Positions 24,843 through 34,007 of a stretch of 64,000 nt of DNA are shown here, piece after piece. Location of the stretch: the NCBI RefSeq assembly GCF_014288115.1, contig NZ_JACOOK010000003.1:484032-548031 (forward strand), in the 5' to 3' direction. Origin of the DNA: Alistipes_A hominis (lineage in GTDB: Bacteria; Bacteroidota; Bacteroidia; Bacteroidales; Rikenellaceae). Within the stretch, counting starts at the first letter, position 1; each line of letters opens with the position of its first letter. Under the pieces are notes generated by a model. It had not been told where the DNA came from. It ran no database searches and worked only from the letters and a program-made list of their open reading frames with translations. A program made the position numbers and the translations under genes.

Positions 24843-26141
24843 TCAGACCGAGATTTCGAATCGGGTGCACCCGTTTTGCGAGGTGAGGCTGAATGCCATG
24901 CGGTGGTTGTTCAGCACCTCGCGCACGAACATCAGGCCGATTCCCTGACCGGACGGTTTCGTTGTAAAAAAGGGCGTGAACAGTTGCTTCCGAATCTCTT
25001 CCGGGATTCCGGGGCCGTTGTCTTCGACCGTTACGGACGGAGGATCCGCAGTGGTGACGATTCGGATTCTGCCGTCGTGTCCGATCGCTTCGTAAGCGTT
25101 TTTTACGATATTGACCAGTACCTGTTCCAACTGGATGCCGTCCGCCCGGATGATCGTGTCCGGATCGGCGAGCGACAGCGACAGGGAGATGTTTCTTTTC
25201 CGGCATTCGATCCGGGTCAGGGCGTCGACCGACCGCACCAGTTCGTTCAGCGAAAGGTCGGCTCGCACGGGTTCGGGGATTCGTACGACGTCCGCCAGTT
25301 TGCTGGTGAATCGGGCCAGGTTCCCGCAGCGCTCGAACGAGGCCGAAACCGCCGGAAGCACGTCCTGCCAGTCGCTGTCTTGGGTTTGCCGCAGAATGTC
25401 GGAGACGACGTTCAGCGTGGCCCCGATCGCTCCGATCGAGTTGTTGACTTCGTGCGACATCATCCGTATGATCCGTTCGTAGGAGGCCTTTTCGATCCGC
25501 ATCAGCTCGCGGGTCAATTCCTCGATCAGGATGAAAGGGTGGTCGAATCCCCTGTCTGCGAACGACGAACGGACGCAGCGGTAAATGGCTTGTCCGGGGA
25601 TGCGCACGATCAGGTCGTCCCCCGATTCCAACCCGGCCAGGTCGGCGGCCAGTTTGAAATCGGATTCTCCGATCTTTTTCCCTTTGACCGTCTCGATATC
25701 GTTGATTTTCAGTAGTCTAAGTCCCGCCGGATTGATCTCGGAAATGCGTTCGTCGAAGTCCAGGATGACGACGCCCTGCGGAGAGGCCCGGATCAACAGG
25801 TCGAGGAAGCGGTTGGTCTCGCGCACCTGCAACCGTTCGTTTTTCAGTTCGGTCATCATGCGGTTGAAAATTTCGATCAGCCGGTTGGCTTCGTCGTTGC
25901 CTACCAGGCGCAGCCGGTTCGAAAAATCCTGTTCGTTGAGCAGTTCCATTCCGTTCAGCAGGATATGGTAAGGCTTTATCAATCGCCGGTAAAGGGAGAC
26001 GAACAGGATCAGGGACAACGCGGCAATCCCCTCCATCGTCCAAAACAGGGCAGGGTGCGTGTCGGAAAACAGGATTCCGGTCGTAATCAGCGATCCGAAG
26101 ACCAGTGCGGCCAACAGCCAGAAAAGTCGTTTCGATTTCAT
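24843..26141 (-). CDS. NtrY-like sensor histidine kinase
   Basis: A 432-residue inner-membrane kinase with two N-terminal helices (about 7-24 and 31-51) enclosing only a six-to-ten-residue loop. It therefore senses within the membrane or cytosol. A HAMP-like linker (NRLRLVGNDEANRLIEIFN) and a PAS domain (about 108-200) follow. The phospho-acceptor is His230 in RMMSHEVNNSIGA, and the ATPase domain carries VEDNGPGIP and GQGIGLMFV. It is the last gene of the efflux operon, 10 bases after its NtrC-type partner. It is the likely cognate kinase for the sigma-54 activator upstream of it. Confidence 0.9.
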   Translation of the reverse strand: MKSKRLFWLLAALVFGSLITTGILFSDTHPALFWTMEGIAALSLILFVSLYRRLIKPYHILLNGMELLNEQDFSNRLRLVGNDEANRLIEIFNRMMTELKNERLQVRETNRFLDLLIRASPQGVVILDFDERISEINPAGLRLLKINDIETVKGKKIGESDFKLAADLAGLESGDDLIVRIPGQAIYRCVRSSFADRGFDHPFILIEELTRELMRIEKASYERIIRMMSHEVNNSIGAIGATLNVVSDILRQTQDSDWQDVLPAVSASFERCGNLARFTSKLADVVRIPEPVRADLSLNELVRSVDALTRIECRKRNISLSLSLADPDTIIRADGIQLEQVLVNIVKNAYEAIGHDGRIRIVTTADPPSVTVEDNGPGIPEEIRKQLFTPFFTTKPSGQGIGLMFVREVLNNHRMAFSLTSQNGCTRFEISV

Positions 26142-26151
26142 GGCGACGGAC

Positions 26152-27510
26152 TTATTCCGGCAGACGGATGCCGTATTTTTCCAGCCGGCGGTAAAGCGCC
26201 TGCCGGCTTAGTCCCAGCGCCGTCGCGATTTTGGTGTGGTTGTTCCCGAATTGTTCGGCGGCTTTGCGGATCATGTTTTTTTCGATTTCCTCCAGCGAAT
26301 GCACCGAATCGAACGCGGCCGTTGCGGACGATATTTCGGAGTATTGGGCCTTGAAATCCCGATCGGTCAGGACGTTTTTGTCCGATACCAGGATCGTCCG
26401 GTCTACCAGGTTTTTCAGTTCGCGGATGTTGCCGGGGTAGGGAAGTTTTTGCAGGTAGTCGATCGCTTCGGCCGAAACTTCCACCGCACGGATGCCGTTC
26501 AGTTCCCGCTGAAGACCGACGAAGTGATCGACCAACAGCGGAATATCGTCCGGACGCTCCCGCAGGGCCGGCATACGGATCGTGATCAGGTTGATCCGGT
26601 AGAACAGGTCTTCGCGGAACGAGCCGTCGCGCACCATCCCCTGCAGGTTGCGGTTCGTGGCGCTGATGATCCGGGTATCCACCTGTTTTTGTCGGCTGTC
26701 GCCGAGCGGCTCGAAAGTCTGATCCTGCAATACCCGCAGCAGTTTTACCTGGCTGACCATGTCCAGCTCGCCGATCTCGTCGAGAAAAATGCTCCCTTTG
26801 TCGGCCGTTTCGAAGCGACCGGTACGGTCGTAAAAAGCATCGGTGAAAGCGCCTTTTTTATGGCCGAACATTTCGCTTTCGAACAAGGACTGGGAGATTC
26901 CGCCCAGGTTGACTTTGACGAAAGGCGACTTGCTGCGCTTGCTGTTCTGGTGGATCGCTTCGGCGATCAGCTCCTTGCCCGTGCCGCTTTCGCCGGTAAT
27001 CAGTACGGGCGCCGTGGTGCGTGCGATGCGCGAAGCCGTGTCGAGCACTTGCGTCAGCAGCGGCGACCGGCCGATGATGCGTTCGCGTCGGAATACCGTC
27101 TTCGCAGTGCTTTCCGCCGGGCGGGCCTGTTCTTTACTCTCTTCGTTGACCTGGATCGCCGTTCGGATCGTATTCAGCAGTGCGAGGTTGTTCCAGGGTT
27201 TGGTTACGAAGTCGAAAGCCCCGGCCCGGATGCCCCGGACGGCCAGGCCGATCGATCCCCAGGCGGTAATCAGGATGACCGGGACGTCCGGACAGAAAAC
27301 TCTTGTTTTCCGCAGCAGTTCGAGTCCTTCTTCCCCCGTCGTGGTTTTCGAGTAGTTCATGTCCATCAGGATCAGTTCGGGGCATTGCCCGCGCACGAAG
27401 CCGAGCGCTTCGTGCGGATTTTCCGCCGAAGCGACTTCGTAGCCGGCGCGTTTCAGCACCAGGGACAGTGAAGAACGGATGGTCGCGTCGTCGTCGCAAA
27501 TCAGGATCAT
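26152..27510 (-). CDS. NtrC-family sigma-54-dependent response regulator
   Basis: A 452-residue activator. The receiver (1-120) has acidic pocket DDD at 6-8 and acceptor Asp50. The AAA+ domain has Walker A GESGTGKE at 173-180 and Walker B IFLDEIGELD at 241-250, with an arginine-finger region after FREDLFYRIN. A Fis-type HTH (HTKIATALGLSRQALYRRL) ends the protein. The sigma-54 contact loop reads GAFTDA (220-225) instead of GAFTGA. A sigma-54 promoter and inverted repeat upstream of the adaptor gene are its probable targets, so it would activate its own operon. It lies 85 bases after tolC. Confidence 0.93.
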   Translation of the reverse strand: MILICDDDATIRSSLSLVLKRAGYEVASAENPHEALGFVRGQCPELILMDMNYSKTTTGEEGLELLRKTRVFCPDVPVILITAWGSIGLAVRGIRAGAFDFVTKPWNNLALLNTIRTAIQVNEESKEQARPAESTAKTVFRRERIIGRSPLLTQVLDTASRIARTTAPVLITGESGTGKELIAEAIHQNSKRSKSPFVKVNLGGISQSLFESEMFGHKKGAFTDAFYDRTGRFETADKGSIFLDEIGELDMVSQVKLLRVLQDQTFEPLGDSRQKQVDTRIISATNRNLQGMVRDGSFREDLFYRINLITIRMPALRERPDDIPLLVDHFVGLQRELNGIRAVEVSAEAIDYLQKLPYPGNIRELKNLVDRTILVSDKNVLTDRDFKAQYSEISSATAAFDSVHSLEEIEKNMIRKAAEQFGNNHTKIATALGLSRQALYRRLEKYGIRLPE

Positions 27511-27595
27511 ACGGTTGTTTCTCGATTAAAAATTCAGGTAAATATAATAATATTCGACGGAGTATCCGACCGAGGAACGCAATTTCCGGGTACCG

Positions 27596-29077
27596 TTACC
27601 CGGGGTCGTATTCCGCCGTCAGCGGCCGGCCGCCGATAAAATCGTACAGCGTGAGGCTGCGTATCTGGTAGTAATAACTCCAGAGCCAGTGCATTTGCTC
27701 GATGTAATTCAGCAGCGCCGCGTCTTTCGACGAACGCGCGTCGTTCAGGTTGAGGATGTCGATTTTTCCCTGCACGAAAGCCTCTACGGAGGTGTCGTAC
27801 CGTTTTTGCGCGAGGTCGGCCCGCTCCCGAGCCAGTTGCAGTTGGCGGGGCTGGTTATTGAAGTACTGTACGCGCAGGAAAACGTTCTGGCTGAAATCCA
27901 TTTTCTCTTTCTCGATCCGGGATTCGGTCACTTCTTTGTCGGCCCCGGCTACCAGGACTCTCCCTTTTCGCTTCCCCCAGTCCAGAATCGGGATGCTGAC
28001 CCCCACCGAGATCACCTGGTCGTTGCGGCGGTTGTGCGAACTGTACGCCCGGTAGAAGGCGTCGGCCGTTCCCGACAAGCCGAACGAAGCGAACAGGTTG
28101 ACGTTCCACCGGTCGGCTTTGGCCTGGCTGACGTTGCGCGACGCTTCGAGCATCCTTTTTTGGATGTTTTGCGTGAACGGGTTGTTTTGCAGGGCCAGTT
28201 CGACCACTTCGCGGTAGCGCAGGGTCGGGATACGTTCGGCGATGAACGACGGAACGACGGCCTGCAATACGACGCTTTCGTCGATTCCGAGGAACGAACG
28301 CAACTGGAACATCCGGGCTTCGAGCGATATCTGCGCGTCGGTCAGGGCGGACTGCGCGTTCAGCAGGGTCTGTTTCATCTGCATCAGGTCGATCTCCGAC
28401 TGGCGGCCGATACGGTGCTGGGCTTCGGTGATTCCGTAGAGACGTTCCGCATTGTCCAGGTTCTGCACCGAAATGTCGAGGTTGGTCTGGCCGGCCAGCA
28501 GGTCGAAATAGTACTGGATCACCGTCAGCGTCACTTCTTCCCGGTCGCTGATGCGCTTTCGGGAAGCTTCCCGGTATTTCACCGGTTCGATCCGTTGCAG
28601 CCATTTGATACGGTTGAAGCCGAACAGGGGTTGTTCGAGCGTAATGGTTCCCGGGATCGACCGGTAGTGGGTGTAGTCCCCGTCCCCGTATTGGCGCAGC
28701 CGCTCGAAGCTGCTCCCTACGGTGATTTTTCCGCCTGTCCACGGGATGTTCTGCGTGACGGAAATCCCGGCGTCGATCCGGTTGTAATTGTTTTCGACGT
28801 AGTTCCAGCTTCCGTCTTCGTTTTGCCTCGTATTGAAGGATTTGGAGTAGTACGGAACGGTTCCGCTCAGGACGACTTCCGGCAGCAGTTCCGTCCGGTA
28901 AGTCCGGTAGGCCCAGTAAGCGGACAGGTATTCGCTTTCGGCAGCTTTGGCCTGAACCGAACGCTCTTTTCCCAACCGGATGGCTTCGGTCAGTTCGAGC
29001 CGTACCGTATCTTGCGCATGGACCCGGGCGAGGCAAAAGCCCAGAATCGGGACGATGATACTGTATATCCGTTTCAT
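27596..29077 (-). CDS. TolC-family outer-membrane efflux protein
   Basis: A 493-residue exported protein with signal peptide MKRIYSIIVPILGFCLARVHAQ. It has two repeated OEP halves of coiled-coil helices. Features include LTEAIRLGKERSVQAKAAES at the first helix, the strand EQPLFGFN, and the second repeat's IPILDWGKRKGRVL. Long amphipathic helices occur around 190-260 and 400-470. It provides the outer-membrane duct for the adaptor, ABC ATPase and permeases upstream in the same operon. A perfect 12-bp hairpin lies in the 124-base gap before it. Confidence 0.9.
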   Translation of the reverse strand: MKRIYSIIVPILGFCLARVHAQDTVRLELTEAIRLGKERSVQAKAAESEYLSAYWAYRTYRTELLPEVVLSGTVPYYSKSFNTRQNEDGSWNYVENNYNRIDAGISVTQNIPWTGGKITVGSSFERLRQYGDGDYTHYRSIPGTITLEQPLFGFNRIKWLQRIEPVKYREASRKRISDREEVTLTVIQYYFDLLAGQTNLDISVQNLDNAERLYGITEAQHRIGRQSEIDLMQMKQTLLNAQSALTDAQISLEARMFQLRSFLGIDESVVLQAVVPSFIAERIPTLRYREVVELALQNNPFTQNIQKRMLEASRNVSQAKADRWNVNLFASFGLSGTADAFYRAYSSHNRRNDQVISVGVSIPILDWGKRKGRVLVAGADKEVTESRIEKEKMDFSQNVFLRVQYFNNQPRQLQLARERADLAQKRYDTSVEAFVQGKIDILNLNDARSSKDAALLNYIEQMHWLWSYYYQIRSLTLYDFIGGRPLTAEYDPG

Positions 29078-29160
29078 CTTTTTCCGAATAAATGTGTTTG
29101 TGTATTTTCCGGCCGGATTGTATGCGTTGCGCCCTTCGCGGATTTCCGGCTTGGGGAATG

Positions 29161-29192
29161 GATCGTCCGCCGAGAAAACGCGGCGGACGATC
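29161..29192 (-). repeat. Perfect hairpin between permease and tolC genes
   Basis: GATCGTCCGCCG and its exact reverse complement flank an 8-base loop. No T-run follows on the minus strand, so it is more likely an attenuator, partial terminator or mRNA-stability element inside the operon than a full stop. Confidence 0.5.
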
Positions 29193-29201
29193 CCGGTTGC
29201 G

Positions 29202-30461
29202 TTATTCTTCCCGCAGAACGTCTGCCGGCGGGACTTCGGACGCCTGTCGGGCGGGATACCATACGGCGAACACCGAGACGATCGCGAGGAATACGGACGT
29301 CGCCGCGAAATTGATCGCGTCCTGCTCGGCTCCGATACCCCATGCCGCACGGTTGGCGATCGGAATTCCGATCGCTTCGACCAGGTCTGTTTTCGACAGG
29401 TTCAGGCATACGGCCGTGCCGATTACGCAGGCCATGCTCAGCAACAGCAGGGTTTCGGAGACGATCATACGCCTCACCTTTCGTTTGGACGAACCCATCG
29501 CCACACGCAGGCCGATCTCGCTGCGGCGGGCCTGTACCCGGAACCAAAAGCTGCCCAGCAGTCCGAGGAATACGTTGACTACCAGAAATCCGATGATGGC
29601 GTATACGCCTTTCATGTGGTAAAACGTACTTTCGTCGCTCGCTTTTTTCTCGTTTTCGATCGGGGTGACCGACAGCAGGAAGTAGGGACCTATGGTGAAT
29701 TGCTCGCGCATGTCGCGGGTAAACCTTTCCGCGAAATCCGTTTCGGCTTCGGGTCGTATCCGTACCATGATGTCCTGTGTGGGGTCGGCGCGTTCCGGGG
29801 TCAGCGGATGGAATACGAGCGACATCGGATTGCTTCCGTAACGGATGATTCTTACCGGTTTCGTGATTCCGGTCACATGCAGGGCGAACGACGAGTCGCC
29901 CCACGACGGAAGCACGGTATGTATTTCGGAGATCGGTTCGTGGAACTCCGTGTAAGATCCGAACAGCCTGCCTTTTGCATCGAACGGCGAGATGACCGCC
30001 GCTTTCGGATCGGTTCCGTCGAACAGCTTTCCCTGTTGCAGGTCGATCCTGAAAACGTTGAAAAAGTCGGATGTTACATGCACTTCCTGCGTATTGCATA
30101 TTTTTCGTCCGCCGACCGTATCGGAATTGACTACGAATCCATCCTGCGCGTAACTGCCTCCGTAGGGAAGACTCCAGCTTCCGAATGCGACGGTTTCTAC
30201 GCCGGGATAGCGTTCGATGCGTTCCTTTAAGGTCCGCAGCGTGGCGTACCGGTCGGTTTCGGGCAGGTCGGCCCGTTTGCTCAACTGAATGCGGTAGGTG
30301 TGCCGGACGTTGATCCCGTTTTCTGCATAGTAACTGCGGTACAGCGAGAAGCCGTAATCGCAGCAGAACCAGAGTATACAGAAGACGACCGTGTATTCGA
30401 GCAGCAGCCATGCGTTGCCCCGGCGTTCGTTCCAAATGATTTTGAAAATATGTCGTGTCAT
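29202..30461 (-). CDS. MacB/FtsX-type ABC transporter permease (second)
   Basis: A 419-residue membrane protein with an N-terminal helix (LLEYTVVFCILWFCCDYGF), a large periplasmic domain (about 45-280) and three C-terminal helices. The FtsX signature is around RRSEIGLRVAMGSSKRKVRRMIVSE, and the typical ending is YPARQASEVPPADVLREE. Its start overlaps the stop of the first permease by four bases. With that permease it would form an asymmetric heterodimer served by the single ATPase. No nucleotide-binding domain is fused, unlike classical MacB. Confidence 0.9.
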   Translation of the reverse strand: MTRHIFKIIWNERRGNAWLLLEYTVVFCILWFCCDYGFSLYRSYYAENGINVRHTYRIQLSKRADLPETDRYATLRTLKERIERYPGVETVAFGSWSLPYGGSYAQDGFVVNSDTVGGRKICNTQEVHVTSDFFNVFRIDLQQGKLFDGTDPKAAVISPFDAKGRLFGSYTEFHEPISEIHTVLPSWGDSSFALHVTGITKPVRIIRYGSNPMSLVFHPLTPERADPTQDIMVRIRPEAETDFAERFTRDMREQFTIGPYFLLSVTPIENEKKASDESTFYHMKGVYAIIGFLVVNVFLGLLGSFWFRVQARRSEIGLRVAMGSSKRKVRRMIVSETLLLLSMACVIGTAVCLNLSKTDLVEAIGIPIANRAAWGIGAEQDAINFAATSVFLAIVSVFAVWYPARQASEVPPADVLREE

Positions 30462-31729
30462 TTTCTGTTGTTTTGATGGAGTGAATCGACGATGTTCATC
30501 CGCGATGCCCGGTAAGCCGGCGCGCCGGCCGAAATCAAATTCAGTACGAGGCATACGACGAAAATGGCCAGAAACGTGGTGCCGGAGACGAGGGCGTTCA
30601 GCGGAAGGCTGCCGTCGGCCGGGATGCCGAGCAGCCATTTGCGCATTCCGAAAACGATCCCGTAAGAGAGTCCAAGCCCGATGATCCCGCCGATCAGCGT
30701 GGTGATTAGGTTTTCGTACAGCACCTGGATCAGGATGACGTGCCGTTTGGCTCCGAACGCTTTGCGGATACCGATTTCAGCCATCCTTTTGCGGATGCGC
30801 GAGAGGCTGAATCCCGAAAGGTTCAGGGCGGGAACCAGCAGCATGACGGCGAACAGGAAAACGGTTCTGCGGCGCGTTTTCCGGGCGTAGTCGCTTATCT
30901 GTTCCGAAGTAGTTCCCCGGGCGCTGACTGTCGCCAGTGCCCGGTGGTCTCTGGGGCCGGCAAAGTCCACGAATTTCGGCGATTTCTCGAAGTCGAGTTT
31001 CCGTTTGGCCTCGTTTACTTCTTCCCGTATTTTCGGGAAGTCGGCAGTGTTCCGCGCCAGCAGCATGACGTCGTAGTAACTTCGTTCGTAGCCGGGACTC
31101 GCAGTGTAGGGAATCCATACTTCGCTATAAGCCTCCTGGAACAGCGGAGATACGTTCCGTACGATGCCGGTTACCCGGTAGGAGTTGAAATCGATTTCGA
31201 TGTTTTTCCCGATCGGATCCTCCCCTTTGAATAGCATTTTGGCCATGGTTTCCGACAGCACGGCTGTCCGGATTCCCGATTCGAAATCCTCCCGGGCATA
31301 CGGTTTTCCTGCGGTGAACGTATGGGTATAGAGTTTCCAGTAATCGGCGTCAGTTCCCCGGACGGACTGGTACAGGGCATCTTTTGCCCCTTCTCTTTTT
31401 ACGACGGCGACGTTATTGACTGTTGCGACGACCAGTTCCGGAGTTTTCATCGCGGGGACGATGTAGTTTTTCAGGGCGTCGTAGGGAAGGCCGCCGTAGC
31501 TCTGATAACTCTTGTTTCCTCCGCTGGTATCGCGTACCGCAAAGGAGACGAGGTACAGCGTGCGGTCTCGAAAGGCTTCCGGGGCGACCGAGGCGTTTTT
31601 GATTTGAAATGTTACGATCATCGTCATAATCATCATGATCGCGAGCGCCGTTCCCAGTATCGAGATGACGCTGATGAAGGGGTTCTGTTTCAGCATCCCG
31701 ACGGCTTGTCTGAAGTAGGTCTTGTACAT
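30458..31729 (-). CDS. MacB/FtsX-type ABC transporter permease (first)
   Basis: A 423-residue permease with the same topology as its partner: N-terminal helix ISVISILGTALAIMMIMTMIV, periplasmic MacB_PCD-like domain, and three C-terminal helices. The cytosolic coupling segment is RKRMAEIGIRKAFGAKRHVI and the ending YRASRMNIVDSLHQ is typical. It lies 17 bases after the ATPase gene and is translationally coupled to the second permease. Such mechanotransmitting ABC systems usually export peptides, lipoproteins or drugs. The substrate is unknown here. Confidence 0.9.
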   Translation of the reverse strand: MYKTYFRQAVGMLKQNPFISVISILGTALAIMMIMTMIVTFQIKNASVAPEAFRDRTLYLVSFAVRDTSGGNKSYQSYGGLPYDALKNYIVPAMKTPELVVATVNNVAVVKREGAKDALYQSVRGTDADYWKLYTHTFTAGKPYAREDFESGIRTAVLSETMAKMLFKGEDPIGKNIEIDFNSYRVTGIVRNVSPLFQEAYSEVWIPYTASPGYERSYYDVMLLARNTADFPKIREEVNEAKRKLDFEKSPKFVDFAGPRDHRALATVSARGTTSEQISDYARKTRRRTVFLFAVMLLVPALNLSGFSLSRIRKRMAEIGIRKAFGAKRHVILIQVLYENLITTLIGGIIGLGLSYGIVFGMRKWLLGIPADGSLPLNALVSGTTFLAIFVVCLVLNLISAGAPAYRASRMNIVDSLHQNNRK

Positions 31730-31746
31730 AGTTCGCTCGTTTGGGG

Positions 31747-32415
<669 letters not shown>

Positions 32416-32436
32416 TTCGTGTTCGTTTTAGGTGAG

Positions 32437-33690
32437 TTAGTTTTTGCGTATTTTGAGCGTTTGTTTATCTTTATAGCGTTCCATGTCGGAGAGGATGACC
32501 CGGTCGCCTTCGTTCAGGCCGTCCGTGATTTCTACATATTCGTAACTGCTTTCGCCCAGCGATACTTCCCGTTTTTCGGCGCGTCCTTCCCGTACGATCC
32601 AAAGGTCGTAAAGTCCCGGCCCGTATTTGAAGAACGTACCGTTCGGGATGCGCAGCACGTTTTGCCGCAATCCGTATAGGACGTGGATGTCGACGCTGAG
32701 ACCGCTCCGCAGGCCCGGGTGGTCGGCTTCGTCCGGAACGACCGTGAAATAGACGATGCCGTTGGTAACCGAAGGCGTGACCGTAACGACGGTTCCCCGG
32801 AGTTCGGTATCCCCGGTTTTGATGACAGCTTTCGCCCCGACGGACAGTTTTTCACGGTGTTGGTCTCCTATTTCGCAGTCGACCTTGAGGCGGGTCAGGT
32901 CGGAAACGACCGCGACCTGGGTTCCCTGGGGTACCTGCGATCCGATCTGCCGGTTAATGAAGGTCAGGGTCGCTTTTCGCGGCGACAGTATCCGGGCGTC
33001 TTTCAGCAGACGTGCTTTCTCTTCGAGCGTTTTGTCCAGGATGCCCAGTTCCAGTTCTTGCACGCGGAGTTCGGCTCGGGCGTTCTTGTGTTCGTTTTCG
33101 ATCTTTTGTTCCAGTAGTTGTAGTTCGAGCTTCGTCTCTTCGTAGTTGAGTTCGGCGCGGCGGATCTTGTCCGGCGTGCCGGCGCCGATGCTGTCGAGGT
33201 ACCGTTCGTCCTGTAGATCCGTATACAACTGTTTTGCCTGCATACTTTTTACCCGGCGCTGCATTTCCAGTTCGGAGATCGTGCCGTTCAGCCGGACGCG
33301 GGCCTGTTCCAGTTTGCTTTTCATCATCTCGCGTTCGTCCAGTTTCTGCCGGTATTCCGTTTCTACCGAGGCGAGTTCCAGTTTGAGGAGAGGGTCTCCT
33401 TTGTCTACCGAATCCCCCGGATTTTTATATACTTCCAGAATCCGGGTATTGATCGGGGTGACGATGATCTCCTCTTGCAGCGGCATCAGTTTGCCCGATG
33501 CGCTGACGCTGATCTCGATCGGGCCCCGGTCGACTTTTCGGATGAAAAGTTCGTTCTCATGCAGGTCGTTTCCCAGTACTCGGGACAGAATGAGCAGCGC
33601 GGCCGTCGCCGCGGTTCCCGTGACGGCGAGCCGCAGCAGTCGTTTCAGCATTTTTTGTTTTTTTACTTCGGCAGGTATTTCCCGATCCAT
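32437..33690 (-). CDS. HlyD/MacA-type periplasmic adaptor
   Basis: A 417-residue membrane-fusion protein. One N-terminal membrane helix (about 17-37, AVTGTAATAALLILSRVLG) is followed by a barrel-sandwich/lipoyl half (SASGKLMPLQEEIIVTPINTRI). Then come a long alpha-helical hairpin (about 105-215, coiled-coil-like) and a beta barrel with the FINRQIGSQVPQGTQVAVVSD strand. A C-terminal membrane-proximal domain ends the protein. It links the ABC permeases to the TolC-like duct. As the first gene, it starts about 16 bases after the predicted sigma-54 transcription start. Confidence 0.92.
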   Translation of the reverse strand: MDREIPAEVKKQKMLKRLLRLAVTGTAATAALLILSRVLGNDLHENELFIRKVDRGPIEISVSASGKLMPLQEEIIVTPINTRILEVYKNPGDSVDKGDPLLKLELASVETEYRQKLDEREMMKSKLEQARVRLNGTISELEMQRRVKSMQAKQLYTDLQDERYLDSIGAGTPDKIRRAELNYEETKLELQLLEQKIENEHKNARAELRVQELELGILDKTLEEKARLLKDARILSPRKATLTFINRQIGSQVPQGTQVAVVSDLTRLKVDCEIGDQHREKLSVGAKAVIKTGDTELRGTVVTVTPSVTNGIVYFTVVPDEADHPGLRSGLSVDIHVLYGLRQNVLRIPNGTFFKYGPGLYDLWIVREGRAEKREVSLGESSYEYVEITDGLNEGDRVILSDMERYKDKQTLKIRKN

Positions 33691-33716
33691 ATTCTGTCTT
33701 TTGTACGGGGTGTGAC

Positions 33717-33732
33717 AGCAATAGGAATGCCT
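33717..33732 (-). promoter_or_regulatory. Sigma-54 (-24/-12) promoter of the efflux operon
   Basis: Minus strand reads AGGCATTCCTATTGCT. The invariant GG and GC doublets are separated by exactly 10 bases, as in TGGCACG-N4-TTGCW; only the first T and the last two bases of the -24 half differ. The predicted start is near 33706, 16 bases before the adaptor ATG. The operon encodes an NtrC-family activator, which supports the call. Confidence 0.75.
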
Positions 33733-33783
33733 GGAATGTTGTGTTTTGTTAGTCAGTTTGTTGTCTTTTGTGCGGGTGTCCGG

Positions 33784-33805
33784 AAACGGACATAAGCGTC
33801 CGTTT
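33784..33805 (-). promoter_or_regulatory. Inverted-repeat enhancer site for the NtrC-type regulator
   Basis: AAACGGAC-N6-GTCCGTTT, a perfect 8-bp inverted repeat centred about 89 bases upstream of the predicted transcription start. An additional half-site GTCCG lies at 33778-33782. Position and symmetry suit an upstream activator sequence for a dimeric sigma-54 activator. Confidence 0.6.
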
Positions 33806-33940
33806 TACATGATTTTTAGGACAAAAAGGCGCCGGGTAGGATGTTCCGGGGATGAGGTTGAGCCGATCTGTTTCGGAATCCCGGGGGAATCTTCCGTTCC
33901 GCATTGCGGCATACCTTGTAGATGGAGCAGGAAGGGTAAA

Positions 33941-33976
33941 GCGGGCCCCGGTCTTTTCGAAAAGACCGGGGCCCGC
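33941..33976 (-). terminator. 36-base perfect palindrome ending the kinase-lipoprotein-MBL operon
   Basis: GCGGGCCCCGGTCTTTT followed by CG and the exact reverse complement, beginning 32 bases after the MBL stop. The stem could reach 17 bp. It is followed by TTTACCC on the minus strand. A strong terminator hairpin is the simplest explanation. Confidence 0.65.
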
Positions 33977-34007
33977 TTCGAAACCGGATGCCCGGTTCGC
34001 TCCGTCC

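Larger units (their letters stand above)
33691..34007. other. Regulatory intergenic region of the efflux operon
   Basis: A 317-base spacer with no gene. It holds, in order, a sigma-54 promoter (33717-33732), a 22-base inverted repeat (33784-33805) and a 36-base perfect palindrome (33941-33976) that probably ends the operon on the far side. Confidence 0.7.
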
